Part shown: in pieces, positions 9,506-17,738 of the stretch | Layout: each line of letters opens with the position of its first letter | Position numbering within the stretch: position 1 is the first letter of the stretch | Source: Sphingobacterium hungaricum | GTDB lineage: Bacteria; Bacteroidota; Bacteroidia; Sphingobacteriales; Sphingobacteriaceae | Length of the DNA stretch: 64,000 nucleotides | Assembly (NCBI RefSeq): GCF_015210005.1 | Contig: NZ_MU158698.1 | Coordinates: 1,509,611 to 1,573,610 of the forward strand | Direction: 5' to 3' | Translations under genes and position numbers: made by a program | The notes under the pieces: model-generated | Databases searched by the model: none | Told to the model about the DNA's origin: nothing | The model's input: the letters and a program-made list of their open reading frames with translations, nothing else

Positions 9506-9627
9506 TGTTTTTGAGTTTTTACACCCCGTTTTTAAGTTGTTTGAATTTATTTGTTGTATTAGTAGCTCGTTTTTATTTTTTGTTACACACAATAATGACG
9601 TATTGCACTATTATTTCGTTGCGTCGA

Positions 9628-11370
9628 TTATTCAGTTTCTTCACTATTCAACCTATCCTCAACCAACTTCTTTGCCGCTTCAGCTTCTTTCTTGGCCTTT
9701 TCGACTTCTTTCTCAGCCTTTTCCAATTCCTTTTCTGCTTCCTTCTTTGCTCTCTCTAATTCTTTTTCAGACAGATTTTCTCCTTTAAGCTGCATTTCAC
9801 ATTTTAATCCATTTTTGGTCATGACCCATTCTGTGGATTTGATGTTTTGATTTTCTTCAGCATAATAATTACGGCAGTCATAGAATGAGATGTCTCTTAA
9901 TTTATTCTGAAGATTTTCAAGGATAACCACTTTTGCCCCTACAGGTAAATAAACTGTCGCATCGACGCGTTGGTCACGGTATAAATCATCTGACCCCAAA
10001 GAGAAGTGGCTGTTGAAAAATATTTTCTCCCCCTGTTGGACAGCTTGATAATTAATTTGAGCTGCTCTTTCTGAAGCTAGTTGATATGTTTTTCCTTTTG
10101 CAGAATAACTGTATTGAATATATGGTGCTGTTAATGAGTCGAGATTTTCGAACCTGACGCGAATGGTCGAATTCAATCCTGCATTTCCGCTTTCTCCATC
10201 AAAATTAAATTTGAATTTTTTGCTTCCAAATTCTGCATCCGACGCCTCAATAACACGTACATTTTTCTCGTCAAAGTAATAAACTGTTTGAGGTTCAATT
10301 TTCTTCTCGACCTTAATCGTACTTTCTTCTCTGAAATCCTGGTTCGCTATGATGATAAAATACAACATCACAATTAATGATACTAGCCAAGTAGAAAACA
10401 TTATCAATGACACGTAATTATTCATCGGTTTCAGCTTAAATAAAACGCGAACCAACAATAAAAACAGTGCGATAAATGGCAATGTTGTTGCCAACCACCC
10501 AGCTACAAAAGCTATAAAAGCTTGTGAATTTGATAATGCCTCTAATGGAGGGAAAGGTTGTATATCAATCAGACCAGCCAATGACAAACTGACCATGCCC
10601 AAGAAAATAAACATTCCGACAATGGACAAGCCAATGAAGATGGTAAATAGAATGCCTACAAATTTGCCGAAAAACCCGAATATTCTACCCAGAACGTCTC
10701 CCACCGAACGTGCACCACGGCTAATGTGCTCGCCGGCTCCAGAAAAATTTTCGCGGAATCCGCTCATTTCCTCTTCAAAAGATTTTTTGAAATTTTGCAA
10801 ATTCGGCGCTTCGCCGCGCATCGCCATACGGTCTGCGCGAGTTTGTGCCAACGGCATTACTACCCATAAAATCAGATACAATAAAACTCCGGAGCCTGCA
10901 AAAAGGAAAAATAGAATAAACATAATGCGAACCCATTTTGCTTCTATGCCAAAGTAATGGCCCAATCCGCTACATACGCCCCCCAAAGTTTTGTCATCTG
11001 GGTCGCGCATCAAACGTTTTCCGATGGAATTATTCACCTCGTAATCGGTATTGAAAGTCTGTCCAGAAGCAGATTCCGTAAATGTTTCTTCTTCGTCAGT
11101 TTCTCCACCCTCGAAATCACTCACTTTCCCCATTTGAGCGATAACTTGGTTGACGTCCTCTAGGTTGATGACTTCCTTGCGACCTGTATGTATGCGCTCA
11201 GAAAACATTTCTGCGATGCGATTTTCTATATCTTCTAATATCTCTTTGCTATCGCTCGAGTTGCCAAAATGTCTTTTGATATCAATCATATACGAGCGCA
11301 ACGTGTCGTATGCGTCTTCCTCGATGTGGAATACGATACTGTTAATGTTGATGATTATAGTCTTGTTCAT
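9628..11370 (-). CDS. PspC-domain membrane protein with C-terminal coiled coil
   Basis: Inner-membrane protein of 580 residues. The N-terminal ~100 residues (NSIVFHIEEDAYDTLRSYM) form a soluble domain common in Bacteroidota PspC proteins. The PspC domain spans about 118-176 (LGGVCSGLGHYFGI followed by a transmembrane helix ending VVMPLAQ). Three or more further transmembrane helices follow (about 230-345), then a beta-rich region. A Lys/Glu/Ala-rich coiled coil closes the protein (about 525-580). PspC domains belong to envelope-stress responses, but the exact role here is not known. It lies 25 bases downstream of the PadR-type regulator gene and is very likely co-transcribed and controlled by it. 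Confidence 0.88.
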   Translation of the reverse strand: MNKTIIININSIVFHIEEDAYDTLRSYMIDIKRHFGNSSDSKEILEDIENRIAEMFSERIHTGRKEVINLEDVNQVIAQMGKVSDFEGGETDEEETFTESASGQTFNTDYEVNNSIGKRLMRDPDDKTLGGVCSGLGHYFGIEAKWVRIMFILFFLFAGSGVLLYLILWVVMPLAQTRADRMAMRGEAPNLQNFKKSFEEEMSGFRENFSGAGEHISRGARSVGDVLGRIFGFFGKFVGILFTIFIGLSIVGMFIFLGMVSLSLAGLIDIQPFPPLEALSNSQAFIAFVAGWLATTLPFIALFLLLVRVLFKLKPMNNYVSLIMFSTWLVSLIVMLYFIIIANQDFREESTIKVEKKIEPQTVYYFDEKNVRVIEASDAEFGSKKFKFNFDGESGNAGLNSTIRVRFENLDSLTAPYIQYSYSAKGKTYQLASERAAQINYQAVQQGEKIFFNSHFSLGSDDLYRDQRVDATVYLPVGAKVVILENLQNKLRDISFYDCRNYYAEENQNIKSTEWVMTKNGLKCEMQLKGENLSEKELERAKKEAEKELEKAEKEVEKAKKEAEAAKKLVEDRLNSEETE

Positions 11371-11395
11371 GATTTTGTTAATGTTTTTATGTTAG

Positions 11396-11731
11396 TTAAA
11401 TGTTTCTTCCTTCTAATGAAATCTGTACAGCAAACAGCAATTCTTTCCAGGTAATGTCTAATCGTTCTAGAACTTCTGTACCTTCAGGTGTTATCTGATA
11501 ATATTTTCTTGGTGGACCTGAGGTGGATTCTTTCCAGCTGTAGCTCAATAAGCCATTGTTTTTTAATCGTGTTAGCAATGGATATAAAGTACCCTCGACC
11601 ACCAACAGCTCTGCTTTCTTTAGCTCACTGATTATATCTGAGGCGTATATTTCCCCTCGGGAAATAATGGATAGGATACAGTATTCGAGTATCCCTTTCC
11701 TCATTTGGGTCTGTGTATTTTCTGCGATCAT
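11396..11731 (-). CDS. PadR-family transcriptional regulator
   Basis: Small cytoplasmic winged-helix repressor of 111 residues, the usual size for the compact PadR group. The start MIAENTQTQMRKGILEYCIL is kept because the family in this phylum commonly begins this way. The DNA-binding part includes LYPLLTRLKNNGLLSYSW and GPPRKYYQITPEG, both PadR hallmarks. It is the first gene of an operon with the PspC protein, an arrangement seen in many Gram-positive and Bacteroidota genomes. Autoregulation is inferred from a dyad overlapping its promoter. Confidence 0.93.
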   Translation of the reverse strand: MIAENTQTQMRKGILEYCILSIISRGEIYASDIISELKKAELLVVEGTLYPLLTRLKNNGLLSYSWKESTSGPPRKYYQITPEGTEVLERLDITWKELLFAVQISLEGRNI

Positions 11732-11738
11732 AACAATA

Positions 11739-11782
11739 CAAAGATATATCCTTTAGATAGTACTTTGCAATACATAGTACTA
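11739..11782 (-). promoter_or_regulatory. PadR/PspC operon promoter with candidate operator
   Basis: On the minus strand a perfect -7 box TATCTTTG lies at 11746-11739, with a TTG 21 bases upstream (11770-11768). An inverted repeat TAGTACT (11758-11764) and AGTACTA (11776-11782), spaced by 11 bases, covers the -33 position and is a plausible PadR operator. The -7 box ends only 7 bases before the ATG, so the transcript would start at or almost at the start codon. Confidence 0.5.
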
Positions 11783-11924
11783 AAATAATTGAAAGTTTTT
11801 TATAAACAATTGATTATCAGTTAAATTATTTTTTCATTAATTTTCATATTTTCAAAATTAATATTCATTAGTATGAGAAAGCGGGAAATATTTCCTTATT
11901 TTGCGCTCGAATTAAATCCGCAGA

Positions 11925-12314
11925 ATGAGAATACTGACAAGCTACACCTGGTTAATTGTTTGGGGAGTGATTATGCTAATCCTAATGGGCGCACCTCCAC
12001 AGTCGTTACCATCACCGCCAGTTTTTGCAGGATTTGATAAATTAGCACACTGTGGATTCTTCTTTGTCTTTACGGTTTTATACTTTAGAGGAACAATTGT
12101 TCACTCAAAACGTCGGGCAACAAAAATAAAAACCATGTTTTATGCGTTGCTATTATCCAGCATGATGGCATTTGGAACAGAAGCAATTCAATTCTATCTA
12201 AAAATGGGAAGAATGGCAGATTGGTGGGATATTTTCGCAGACTATGTGGGAATTGGAATGGCCATGCTGGCTTATCTATTATTGTATCAACGACGAACAA
12301 CATCATACAAATGA
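11925..12314 (+). CDS. VanZ-like membrane protein
   Basis: Integral membrane protein of 129 residues with four predicted helices, beginning MRILTSYTWLIVWGVIMLILM. VanZ features are the loop FDKLAHCGFFFVFTVLYF and the motif EAIQFYLKMGRMADWWDIFADYVGIGMAM. The family is widespread. In the vancomycin-resistance element VanZ affects teicoplanin sensitivity, but most chromosomal members have no known role. The stop overlaps the start of the next small lipoprotein gene by four bases (ATGA), so the two are translationally coupled. Confidence 0.88.
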   Translation: MRILTSYTWLIVWGVIMLILMGAPPQSLPSPPVFAGFDKLAHCGFFFVFTVLYFRGTIVHSKRRATKIKTMFYALLLSSMMAFGTEAIQFYLKMGRMADWWDIFADYVGIGMAMLAYLLLYQRRTTSYK

Positions 12315-12436
12315 GAAAAAGATTCATCTATTTTGTAGCTCTGCTATTTATTGCTACCGCGACGCTATCATCATGTTCGATTTTCCGAAAAGATTGCAAT
12401 TGCCCTTCCGTACATAACGGGAAAGTTAGAAGATAA
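12311..12436 (+). CDS. very small lipoprotein
   Basis: A 41-residue product whose start codon overlaps the vanZ-like stop (ATGA). It has a textbook lipoprotein signal, MRKRFIYFVALLFIATATL with lipobox LSSC at residues 19-22. The tail of about 20 residues contains two further cysteines (KDCNCPS) and ends basic (GKVRR). The coupling to VanZ and the intact lipobox argue that it is real. I know no function for it. Confidence 0.65.
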   Translation: MRKRFIYFVALLFIATATLSSCSIFRKDCNCPSVHNGKVRR

Positions 12437-12439
12437 GCG

Positions 12440-13132
12440 CTAAGCTTTTGCAATAGTAGCAAATGAAATCTTGCATTTCATTGCTTCCATCAAACAAGAA
12501 GCCGCTGAGCAAAGCGTGGCTCCTGTCGTCAGCACATCATCCACAAGCAAAATATGCTTTGCTGTAATTTTCGACGATAGATTGCATTCAAAAATTAGTT
12601 CAACGTTCTCAAATCGTTCTAATCGATCTTTTCGGGTCTGGCTCACAGTGTTTATTTTCCTTTTTAACAACGAATCATCACAGGGTATTTCCATCGACTC
12701 GGCAAGTCCATTTGCAAAATGCAGGCTCTGATTATACCCTCGGATTTTCAGCTTTTTGCTATGGAGAGGTATAGGAACAATTAGATCAATCCCATCGGAA
12801 AAATCGGACTTTTTCAATATCCTGCCATACTTTTGACCTAGGAAGTAAGCTAATTCGGGGCGATTATTGTATTTGATATTATGGATTAATGTTTCGACTA
12901 ATGAGGATTTCGTCAAATAAAACATCGAAACAGCTTGTTCAAATTCTATTTTTCCCCAAAACTTTTTGGCAGATGGGTTAGTTGGAAACTGATGGAAATC
13001 TGTAAATGGCAAATGGTATGAACAGGTCGTGCAGATATATTCTTCCTGATGGATCAATACATTTTCGCAAGCTCCGCAAGTTTTTGGGAACAAGATAAAT
13101 AGAAAATCATACCAATAACGCAAAAGGCCCAT
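12440..13132 (-). CDS. comF: ComF-family phosphoribosyltransferase-like protein
   Basis: Cytoplasmic protein of 230 residues. The N-terminus carries two Cys pairs (TCGACENVL and CTTCSYHL) forming the zinc-ribbon of ComF proteins. The C-terminal half is a type I phosphoribosyltransferase fold with the PRPP-binding signature LLVDDVLTTGATL near residues 196-208. ComF proteins take part in DNA uptake or recombination in competent bacteria; the true enzymatic role is uncertain. Its 3' end almost meets that of the small lipoprotein gene (3 bases apart, convergent), with only a weak hairpin between them. Confidence 0.9.
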   Translation of the reverse strand: MGLLRYWYDFLFILFPKTCGACENVLIHQEEYICTTCSYHLPFTDFHQFPTNPSAKKFWGKIEFEQAVSMFYLTKSSLVETLIHNIKYNNRPELAYFLGQKYGRILKKSDFSDGIDLIVPIPLHSKKLKIRGYNQSLHFANGLAESMEIPCDDSLLKRKINTVSQTRKDRLERFENVELIFECNLSSKITAKHILLVDDVLTTGATLCSAASCLMEAMKCKISFATIAKA

Positions 13133-13176
13133 AAGCCTACATTTAAATTGATCAGATTAAAGCTAAGAAAATAAAA

Positions 13177-14241
13177 TTAATTCTGAAGGCTATCTTTCTC
13201 TTTTGTAGCCAGTTGCCCGCAAGCAGCGTCAATATCTTTCCCACGGCTTCTGCGCACATTTGTTATGATTCCTTGCCCGCGCAAATAATCCGCAAACATA
13301 TCGATCTTATCTTTATCTGCGTTGACAAAATCTGCTAAAGCAATTGGATTGTATTCTATAATATTGACTTTGCAGGGAACATGTTTACAGAATGCCGCGA
13401 GTTCCTTGGCATCTTGCAATTCGTCATTGAAATTATTGAAAACAATGTATTCAAATGTAACCGGACTTTTGGTCTTGGCATAGAAATATTTCAGCGCATC
13501 TGCCAATGCTTTCAACGAATTTTGTTCATTGATTGGCATGATTTCATTTCGCTTCTCGTCATTTGCCGCGTGCAACGATAGCGCTAAATTAAAGCGAACC
13601 TGGTCGTCACCCAGTTTTTTTATCATTTTTGCAATTCCAGCTGTGGAAACCGTAATCCGCTTAGCCGCCATATTCAGTCCTGAAGGAGAGGTAATATGCT
13701 CGACAGATTTTAACACATTGGCATAATTCAGCAAAGGTTCGCCCATGCCCATGTAGACAATATTGGAAAGTGGCTGATTGTATTTTTCTTGTGCTTGCTT
13801 CGCAATAAGGACAACCTGATCGTAAATTTCGTCCGCATTCAAATTACGTTTACGGTCCATGTAACCCGTTGCACAGAATTTACAGGTTAAGCTACAGCCT
13901 ACTTGCGAACTGACACAAGCCGTCATTCGGTCGTCTGCCGGAATCAACACACCCTCAATCAAATTCCCATCATACAATGAAAAAGCACTCTTAATGGTCT
14001 TGTCGTTACTGATTTGAGAATTTTTGACAGTAACAGCATTGATCGTAAAATTCAATTTCAATGTCTCGCGCAAGTCTTTGCTCAAATTGCTCATTTGGTC
14101 AAAATCAGTTGCTGATTTTTGCCAAAGCCATTCGAAAATCTGTTTTGCACGAAAAGCTTGTTCACCCATTTCTGTCAGTGAAGATTTCAATTGATCAAGC
14201 GTAAGCTCGCGAATGTTCTGAATTTTAGTTGCTGTTGCCAC
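13177..14241 (-). CDS. rlmN: dual-specificity RNA methyltransferase RlmN
   Basis: Radical-SAM enzyme that makes m2A2503 in 23S rRNA and m2A37 in some tRNAs. It has 354 residues. The Fe-S motif CSLTCKFC places Cys at 116, 120 and 123, and the C-terminal catalytic Cys is at 341 (DAACGQL), the pair needed for the methyl-cysteine mechanism. MGMGEPLLNY is also diagnostic. The start is a GTG (MATATKIQ); there is no in-frame ATG near it and the next Met is residue 25. A perfect -7 box ends four bases upstream of this GTG, so the message is probably leaderless. The gene is separated from the toxin-antitoxin pair by a hairpin. Confidence 0.96.
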   Translation of the reverse strand: MATATKIQNIRELTLDQLKSSLTEMGEQAFRAKQIFEWLWQKSATDFDQMSNLSKDLRETLKLNFTINAVTVKNSQISNDKTIKSAFSLYDGNLIEGVLIPADDRMTACVSSQVGCSLTCKFCATGYMDRKRNLNADEIYDQVVLIAKQAQEKYNQPLSNIVYMGMGEPLLNYANVLKSVEHITSPSGLNMAAKRITVSTAGIAKMIKKLGDDQVRFNLALSLHAANDEKRNEIMPINEQNSLKALADALKYFYAKTKSPVTFEYIVFNNFNDELQDAKELAAFCKHVPCKVNIIEYNPIALADFVNADKDKIDMFADYLRGQGIITNVRRSRGKDIDAACGQLATKEKDSLQN

Positions 14242-14245
14242 GGTG

Positions 14246-14253
14246 CAAAGGTA
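14246..14253 (-). promoter_or_regulatory. -7 box of rlmN, implying a leaderless mRNA
   Basis: On the minus strand this reads TACCTTTG, an exact TAnnTTTG match, and ends four bases before the GTG start. Transcription initiating about 5-7 bases downstream would begin at or inside the start codon. A CTG lies 18 bases further upstream as a poor -33. Confidence 0.45.
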
Positions 14254-14264
14254 CAGGAATTATT

Positions 14265-14301
14265 TTTAATGCAGTTTTTTGTTCAACAAAATTGCATTAA
14301 A
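14265..14301. other. inverted repeat between toxin gene and rlmN
   Basis: TTTAATGCA (14265-14273) pairs with TGCATTAAA (14293-14301). T-rich and A-rich inner segments extend the stem imperfectly around a short TTCAA loop. There is no U-tract on the minus-strand exit side, so it is at best a weak terminator or an RNA-stabilising hairpin at the toxin-antitoxin 3' end. Confidence 0.45.
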
Positions 14302-14323
14302 GAAACTTTTGTTGGCAGAATGC

Positions 14324-14596
14324 TTATTTATCAGCATAATGCCCTCGTGCAGAAATAACATAAACCGTAATAATTTCATCGTCAATGGAATAGACAAGCC
14401 GATGTTTGTCTGTTATTCTTCTTGAGTAAAGACCCGCTAAATTGTATTTTTTCAGCTGTGGTTTTCCAAGACCCGTTCTGGGGTGAAGCATAATTTCAGC
14501 TAATAATAACAATACTTTATCATATGCTTTAGGTTCAGACTTCAAAAGCATTTCCAAATCTTTTTGAGCTTTAGCGGATAAAGTAATTTTGTACAT
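14324..14596 (-). CDS. yoeB: YoeB-type toxin (RelE superfamily)
   Basis: Ribosome-dependent mRNA endonuclease toxin of 90 residues, close to the usual 84-90 of YoeB. The N-terminus MYKITLSAKAQKDLEML and the C-terminal core YSRRITDKHRLVYSIDD with the ending SARGHYADK carry the conserved Arg, His and Tyr used for catalysis. The stop of the antitoxin gene and this ATG overlap by one base (TAATG), so the two are translationally coupled, antitoxin first. It appears intact and should be active if expressed alone. Confidence 0.92.
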   Translation of the reverse strand: MYKITLSAKAQKDLEMLLKSEPKAYDKVLLLLAEIMLHPRTGLGKPQLKKYNLAGLYSRRITDKHRLVYSIDDEIITVYVISARGHYADK

Positions 14597-14856
14597 TACA
14601 AGGACCGAATATAGTCATCCAATTCCTTTACGGAATTAAAAGTGAGGCTTTTCCCATCCTTGATTTCTTGTTGCGATTCTTTGATCCGCTCAATGAGTTC
14701 AGGCGTAAAATAGAGGTCGTCCTCTGAAACAGGCGTCAAAACATAAGCTTGTTTGCGCCCTCGGCGAATGACCACTTGCTGACCTTTATCAGCTAAATCA
14801 AAGAAATCCTTTTGTCGCTCTCTAAATTTTCTACTCGTCGTTTCTACAATTTTCAT
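14596..14856 (-). CDS. yefM: Phd/YefM-type antitoxin
   Basis: Antitoxin of 86 residues that would bind and neutralise the YoeB toxin encoded immediately downstream and repress the shared promoter. It shows the Phd/YefM pattern SRKFRERQKDFFDLADKG-QQVVIRRGRKQAYVLTPV with a C-terminal toxin-binding tail rich in acidic residues (ELDDYIRSL). The region just upstream contains TGTACACATTATGGTACA (14858-14875), which holds two GTACA-type half sites as expected for YefM operators. This operator is inferred by analogy. Confidence 0.9.
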   Translation of the reverse strand: MKIVETTSRKFRERQKDFFDLADKGQQVVIRRGRKQAYVLTPVSEDDLYFTPELIERIKESQQEIKDGKSLTFNSVKELDDYIRSL

Positions 14857-14934
14857 TTTGTGTACACATTATGGTACACAAATTTAACTAAAATCCACAT
14901 TTCATGCAACAACTTAAAAAACAATTATTTACTC

Positions 14935-15798
14935 TTAAAGGTTTCTGTTCTTGCGAAGCACGATTCGTCTGCGTCGCCATTTCCTAAATGCAATGATGAA
15001 AATAACAATCAGCAATAAAATCGGCCATACACGAATCAAACCAAAAAACAATCCGGCCAAAATATCCCAGCTATCCGAAAAAGCATCTTTCAAATTAACC
15101 CAGAAACTTGGTCCAGCTGTAATGCGGTCTTGCTGATTTGAAATGGCGATAGTCAATGTACTATAAGCAATCTGATTATTTAGCACACGGAAAGTAGATT
15201 CGTAACTATCAATTTCTTCTTGGAGGCTTCGGATCTGTTCCTCGATTTCTAATAAATCCTTGGTTGTTTTTGCGGTAGCCACTAACTTTCGATAGCGCTC
15301 CAAATAAATCCTCTTCGATTTCAACCGGCTTTCGACATCGACGTATTGAGCGGTCACATCATTTGCTTGAATGCTCTTGGAGGTCACCTTATCTTCGCCA
15401 TTTTCCAGGTCTGCAATGAACCCGTCAAAACCAGTTGATGGAATGCGAATTGTCAAACTGATGCTGCTGTAACTGGAACCCGCATTTGCATCTTCTGACT
15501 CAATGTATGCATTCTTTTGCTTAACTATCTGCTGAATATGGCTTTTGCTTTTATTTAAGTCATTTGACTCAAAAGAAATGGAGCCTGTGCGAATAATTTT
15601 TTTATCGACAGGTAAGGTTGTGCTGGGTGACGAAGTTGCTTCCACCGAAGCAACATTCATTTCCACTTCGGAACTTACCGCGTCTGATTGCTGAACCGCT
15701 TGCTCATACGCGAGAGATTTAGCAGAATTTGACGAATTGCATCTCGAGAAAAAGAAAGCGATCGAGAGGAATAGGATATGAACTATTAATTTTTTCAT
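14935..15798 (-). CDS. DUF4349 membrane lipoprotein-like protein
   Basis: Envelope protein of 287 residues. The N-terminal signal ends in FFFSRC followed by a Ser/Asn-rich linker, which suggests a lipoprotein although the lipobox is not ideal. The DUF4349 core (about 65-245) has the typical IIRTGSISFESNDLNKS start, the SSISLTIRIPSTGFDGFI segment, and a central coiled coil (YVDVESRLKSKRIYLERYRKL, then LLEIEEQIRSLQEEIDSYES). A single transmembrane helix (about 255-275) and a strongly basic tail (RKWRRRRIVLRKN) end the protein. The function of DUF4349 is not established. Confidence 0.85.
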   Translation of the reverse strand: MKKLIVHILFLSIAFFFSRCNSSNSAKSLAYEQAVQQSDAVSSEVEMNVASVEATSSPSTTLPVDKKIIRTGSISFESNDLNKSKSHIQQIVKQKNAYIESEDANAGSSYSSISLTIRIPSTGFDGFIADLENGEDKVTSKSIQANDVTAQYVDVESRLKSKRIYLERYRKLVATAKTTKDLLEIEEQIRSLQEEIDSYESTFRVLNNQIAYSTLTIAISNQQDRITAGPSFWVNLKDAFSDSWDILAGLFFGLIRVWPILLLIVIFIIAFRKWRRRRIVLRKNRNL

Positions 15799-15893
15799 TG
15801 CTTATAGTTTTGGACAGGATGATATAAATCGACTTATTCCACAATATCATCAAATTTTTTATTACTTATCGTCAGCAGACAATAAAAAAGCGA

Positions 15894-15936
15894 AACCCTC
15901 ACTGCTGTTCTTAAAAAAGAACAGAGTGAGGGTTAA
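15894..15936 (-). terminator. intrinsic terminator of the LLM oxidoreductase gene
   Basis: A long stem AACCCTCACTG-C-TGTTCTT pairs with AAGAACA-GAGTGAGGGTT, with one bulge and an A-rich loop. On the minus strand it is followed by TTTCGCTTTTTT. It starts about 20 bases after the stop of the gene at 15957-16994. Confidence 0.8.
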
Positions 15937-15956
15937 AAACGCTGAATTGATTTAAA

Positions 15957-16994
15957 TTATTTTTTCAAAGCTTCTTTCACTTTAGGAACGATATGCGTTC
16001 CATAAATTTCGATGGCTTTCATCATTTGCTTGTGATCTGGACTGCCCACATCCATGTGTGCCGAAAAGCGAGTCAATCCAAATGTTTCCGAGACTTGAAT
16101 AATTTTATCGATGGATTGGTTCGCATCGCCGACAATTAAATGTCCGTGATTCGAGCGTCCGTAATCGTATTGCGATTTTTGATATGGAGGCCAGCCTCTC
16201 GACGCTCCGATACGATTCATCTGTTCAGAATAAAATGGATAATAGTAGTCTGCGATTTGCTTTGCATCTTCTCCAAAAAATGAATGCATGTGCACGCCAA
16301 CTTGATAATCTTTCATATCGTGTCCATTATCAACCCAAGCTTGTTCATAAATTTCAAACAAAGGCTTGAAATTCACTGGCGAACCGCCAATAATCGCGAA
16401 CATCACAGGCAAACCTAATTTCGCTGCGCGAATTACGGATTCAGTTGTTCCGCCAACAGCTACCCAAATCGGCAATTTACCTTGGTTCATGGCTCGTGGA
16501 TAGATGGACTGATTAATCAACGAAGCCCGATGTTTTCCAGTCCAATTAACTGTTTCGTTGTTATTTATTCGTAACAATAAATTTAATTTCTCTTCAAACA
16601 AAGAGCTATAGTCTTTTAAATCATAACCGAATAACGGGAATGATTCGATAAACGAACCACGTCCGGCCATGATCTCAGCGCGTCCATTCGAAATCAAATC
16701 GACGGTCGAAAAATCTTGGTATAATTTAACTGGATCTGACGAACTGATTACGGAAACAGCAGAACCTAATTTTATATTTTTAGTAACAGAAGCCGCAGCA
16801 GCTAAAATAATTTCTGGACTTGCGACCGCATAATCTGCACGATGATGCTCGCCCATCCCGAAAAAGTCAATGCCAACCTCATCCATTAATTTTATTTCTT
16901 CAATAATCTCTTGAAGACGTGTTTGTGCTGCTTGTATTTTTCCTGTTGTTGGATCAATTTGCAAATCACCAAACATTCCTATTCCTAATTCCAT
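15957..16994 (-). CDS. LLM-class flavin-dependent oxidoreductase
   Basis: Bacterial luciferase-like monooxygenase superfamily member of 345 residues, forming a TIM-barrel that uses reduced flavin. Family features are MELGIGMFGDL at the start, GIDFFGMGEHHRADYAVASP (the EHH segment near the active site), and SNGRAEIMAGRGSFIESFPLFGYD. The natural substrate cannot be read from sequence. The start has an unusually good Shine-Dalgarno for this phylum (AAAAGGAGA, about 6 bases before the ATG) and a perfect -7 box further upstream. The gene is followed by its own terminator, so it is probably monocistronic. Confidence 0.9.
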   Translation of the reverse strand: MELGIGMFGDLQIDPTTGKIQAAQTRLQEIIEEIKLMDEVGIDFFGMGEHHRADYAVASPEIILAAAASVTKNIKLGSAVSVISSSDPVKLYQDFSTVDLISNGRAEIMAGRGSFIESFPLFGYDLKDYSSLFEEKLNLLLRINNNETVNWTGKHRASLINQSIYPRAMNQGKLPIWVAVGGTTESVIRAAKLGLPVMFAIIGGSPVNFKPLFEIYEQAWVDNGHDMKDYQVGVHMHSFFGEDAKQIADYYYPFYSEQMNRIGASRGWPPYQKSQYDYGRSNHGHLIVGDANQSIDKIIQVSETFGLTRFSAHMDVGSPDHKQMMKAIEIYGTHIVPKVKEALKK

Positions 16995-17017
16995 GTTGAT
17001 TTCTCCTTTTGTTTCTA

Positions 17018-17025
17018 CAAAATTA
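17018..17025 (-). promoter_or_regulatory. -7 box of the LLM oxidoreductase gene
   Basis: Minus strand TAATTTTG, an exact TAnnTTTG match, 23 bases before the start codon, with an AAGGAG ribosome site between them. The -33 position shows ATTT only. Confidence 0.45.
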
Positions 17026-17066
17026 TCGGATTCGTTTCGGTTAAATCTTGATGTAAGATAAGAAAG

Positions 17067-17648
17067 CTATCCGTGAACAGTTTCTTTTGTTCCGTAGCTT
17101 TGAATCAATTCTCCTTCAAAATCCAGCCACTCTTTCCATCGTTTATCAACATCGACGTCCGTGCTGTATTTTTTGGCAAAATTTAGAAATGTGGTGTAAT
17201 GGTTCGCTTCAGAAACCATTAAATCATAATAAAACTTAGAAAGTGATTCGTCTTTTAGGTTTTGAGAAAGCACGCGGAAACGTTCGCAGCTTCTGGCTTC
17301 AATCATCGCAGCGAACAACAAGCGGTCGATAAACGCCATGTTTCTAGATCCGTCTTTCTTGTTGAATTTCAGCAATCTACCTACATAATCATCTTTTCGC
17401 TCGCGCTCTAAGGTATAGCCACGCTCTTTAATCAAATCAATGACCATTTGAAAATGCTGCATTTCTTCGATGGCTATCGCGGTTAATTCATGCACCAAAT
17501 CTTCGTATTCAGGATTTTGAGTAATCAACATGATGGCATTAGATGCTGCCTTTTGTTCGCACCAAGCATGATCTGAAAGAATTTCTTGTAAATTATTTTC
17601 TGCGATGTTCGCCCAGCGCGGGTCTGTCAGCAATTTCAGTCCTAACAT
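17067..17648 (-). CDS. miaE: tRNA-(ms2io6A)-hydroxylase
   Basis: Ferritin-like di-iron hydroxylase of 193 residues that hydroxylates the isopentenyl group of ms2i6A37 in tRNA. The pattern LGLKLLTDPRWANIAENNL, HAWCEQKAASNAI, EEMQHFQMVIDLI and MIEARSCERFRVL gives the Glu/ExxH iron ligands of the family; SEANHYTTFL supplies the last set. The length matches bacterial MiaE. It lies 72 bases upstream of the LLM gene on the same strand and may be read with it, although that gene has its own promoter-like box. Confidence 0.93.
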   Translation of the reverse strand: MLGLKLLTDPRWANIAENNLQEILSDHAWCEQKAASNAIMLITQNPEYEDLVHELTAIAIEEMQHFQMVIDLIKERGYTLERERKDDYVGRLLKFNKKDGSRNMAFIDRLLFAAMIEARSCERFRVLSQNLKDESLSKFYYDLMVSEANHYTTFLNFAKKYSTDVDVDKRWKEWLDFEGELIQSYGTKETVHG

Positions 17649-17738
17649 AATGATTTGGATTAAGCTGCTAATTTACAAAATTTGTTTCGGACGGTTTAAA
17701 TTCAAAACAGCGATACTATTTTTTTGTACTTTCGAGTC

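Noticed and set aside
9339..9788. Plus-strand open frame of 149 codons
   Set aside because: It runs antisense across the start of the TonB-type gene and the C-terminal coiled coil of the PspC protein, both of which are well supported.
10595..10957. Plus-strand open frame of 120 codons
   Set aside because: Antisense to the PspC domain and membrane helices; composition (Pro/Arg/Asn-rich) is what antisense of such genes gives.
14265..14301. Strong terminator for the toxin-antitoxin operon
   Set aside because: The stem is good but no U-tract follows it in the minus direction, so it was recorded only as an inverted repeat.
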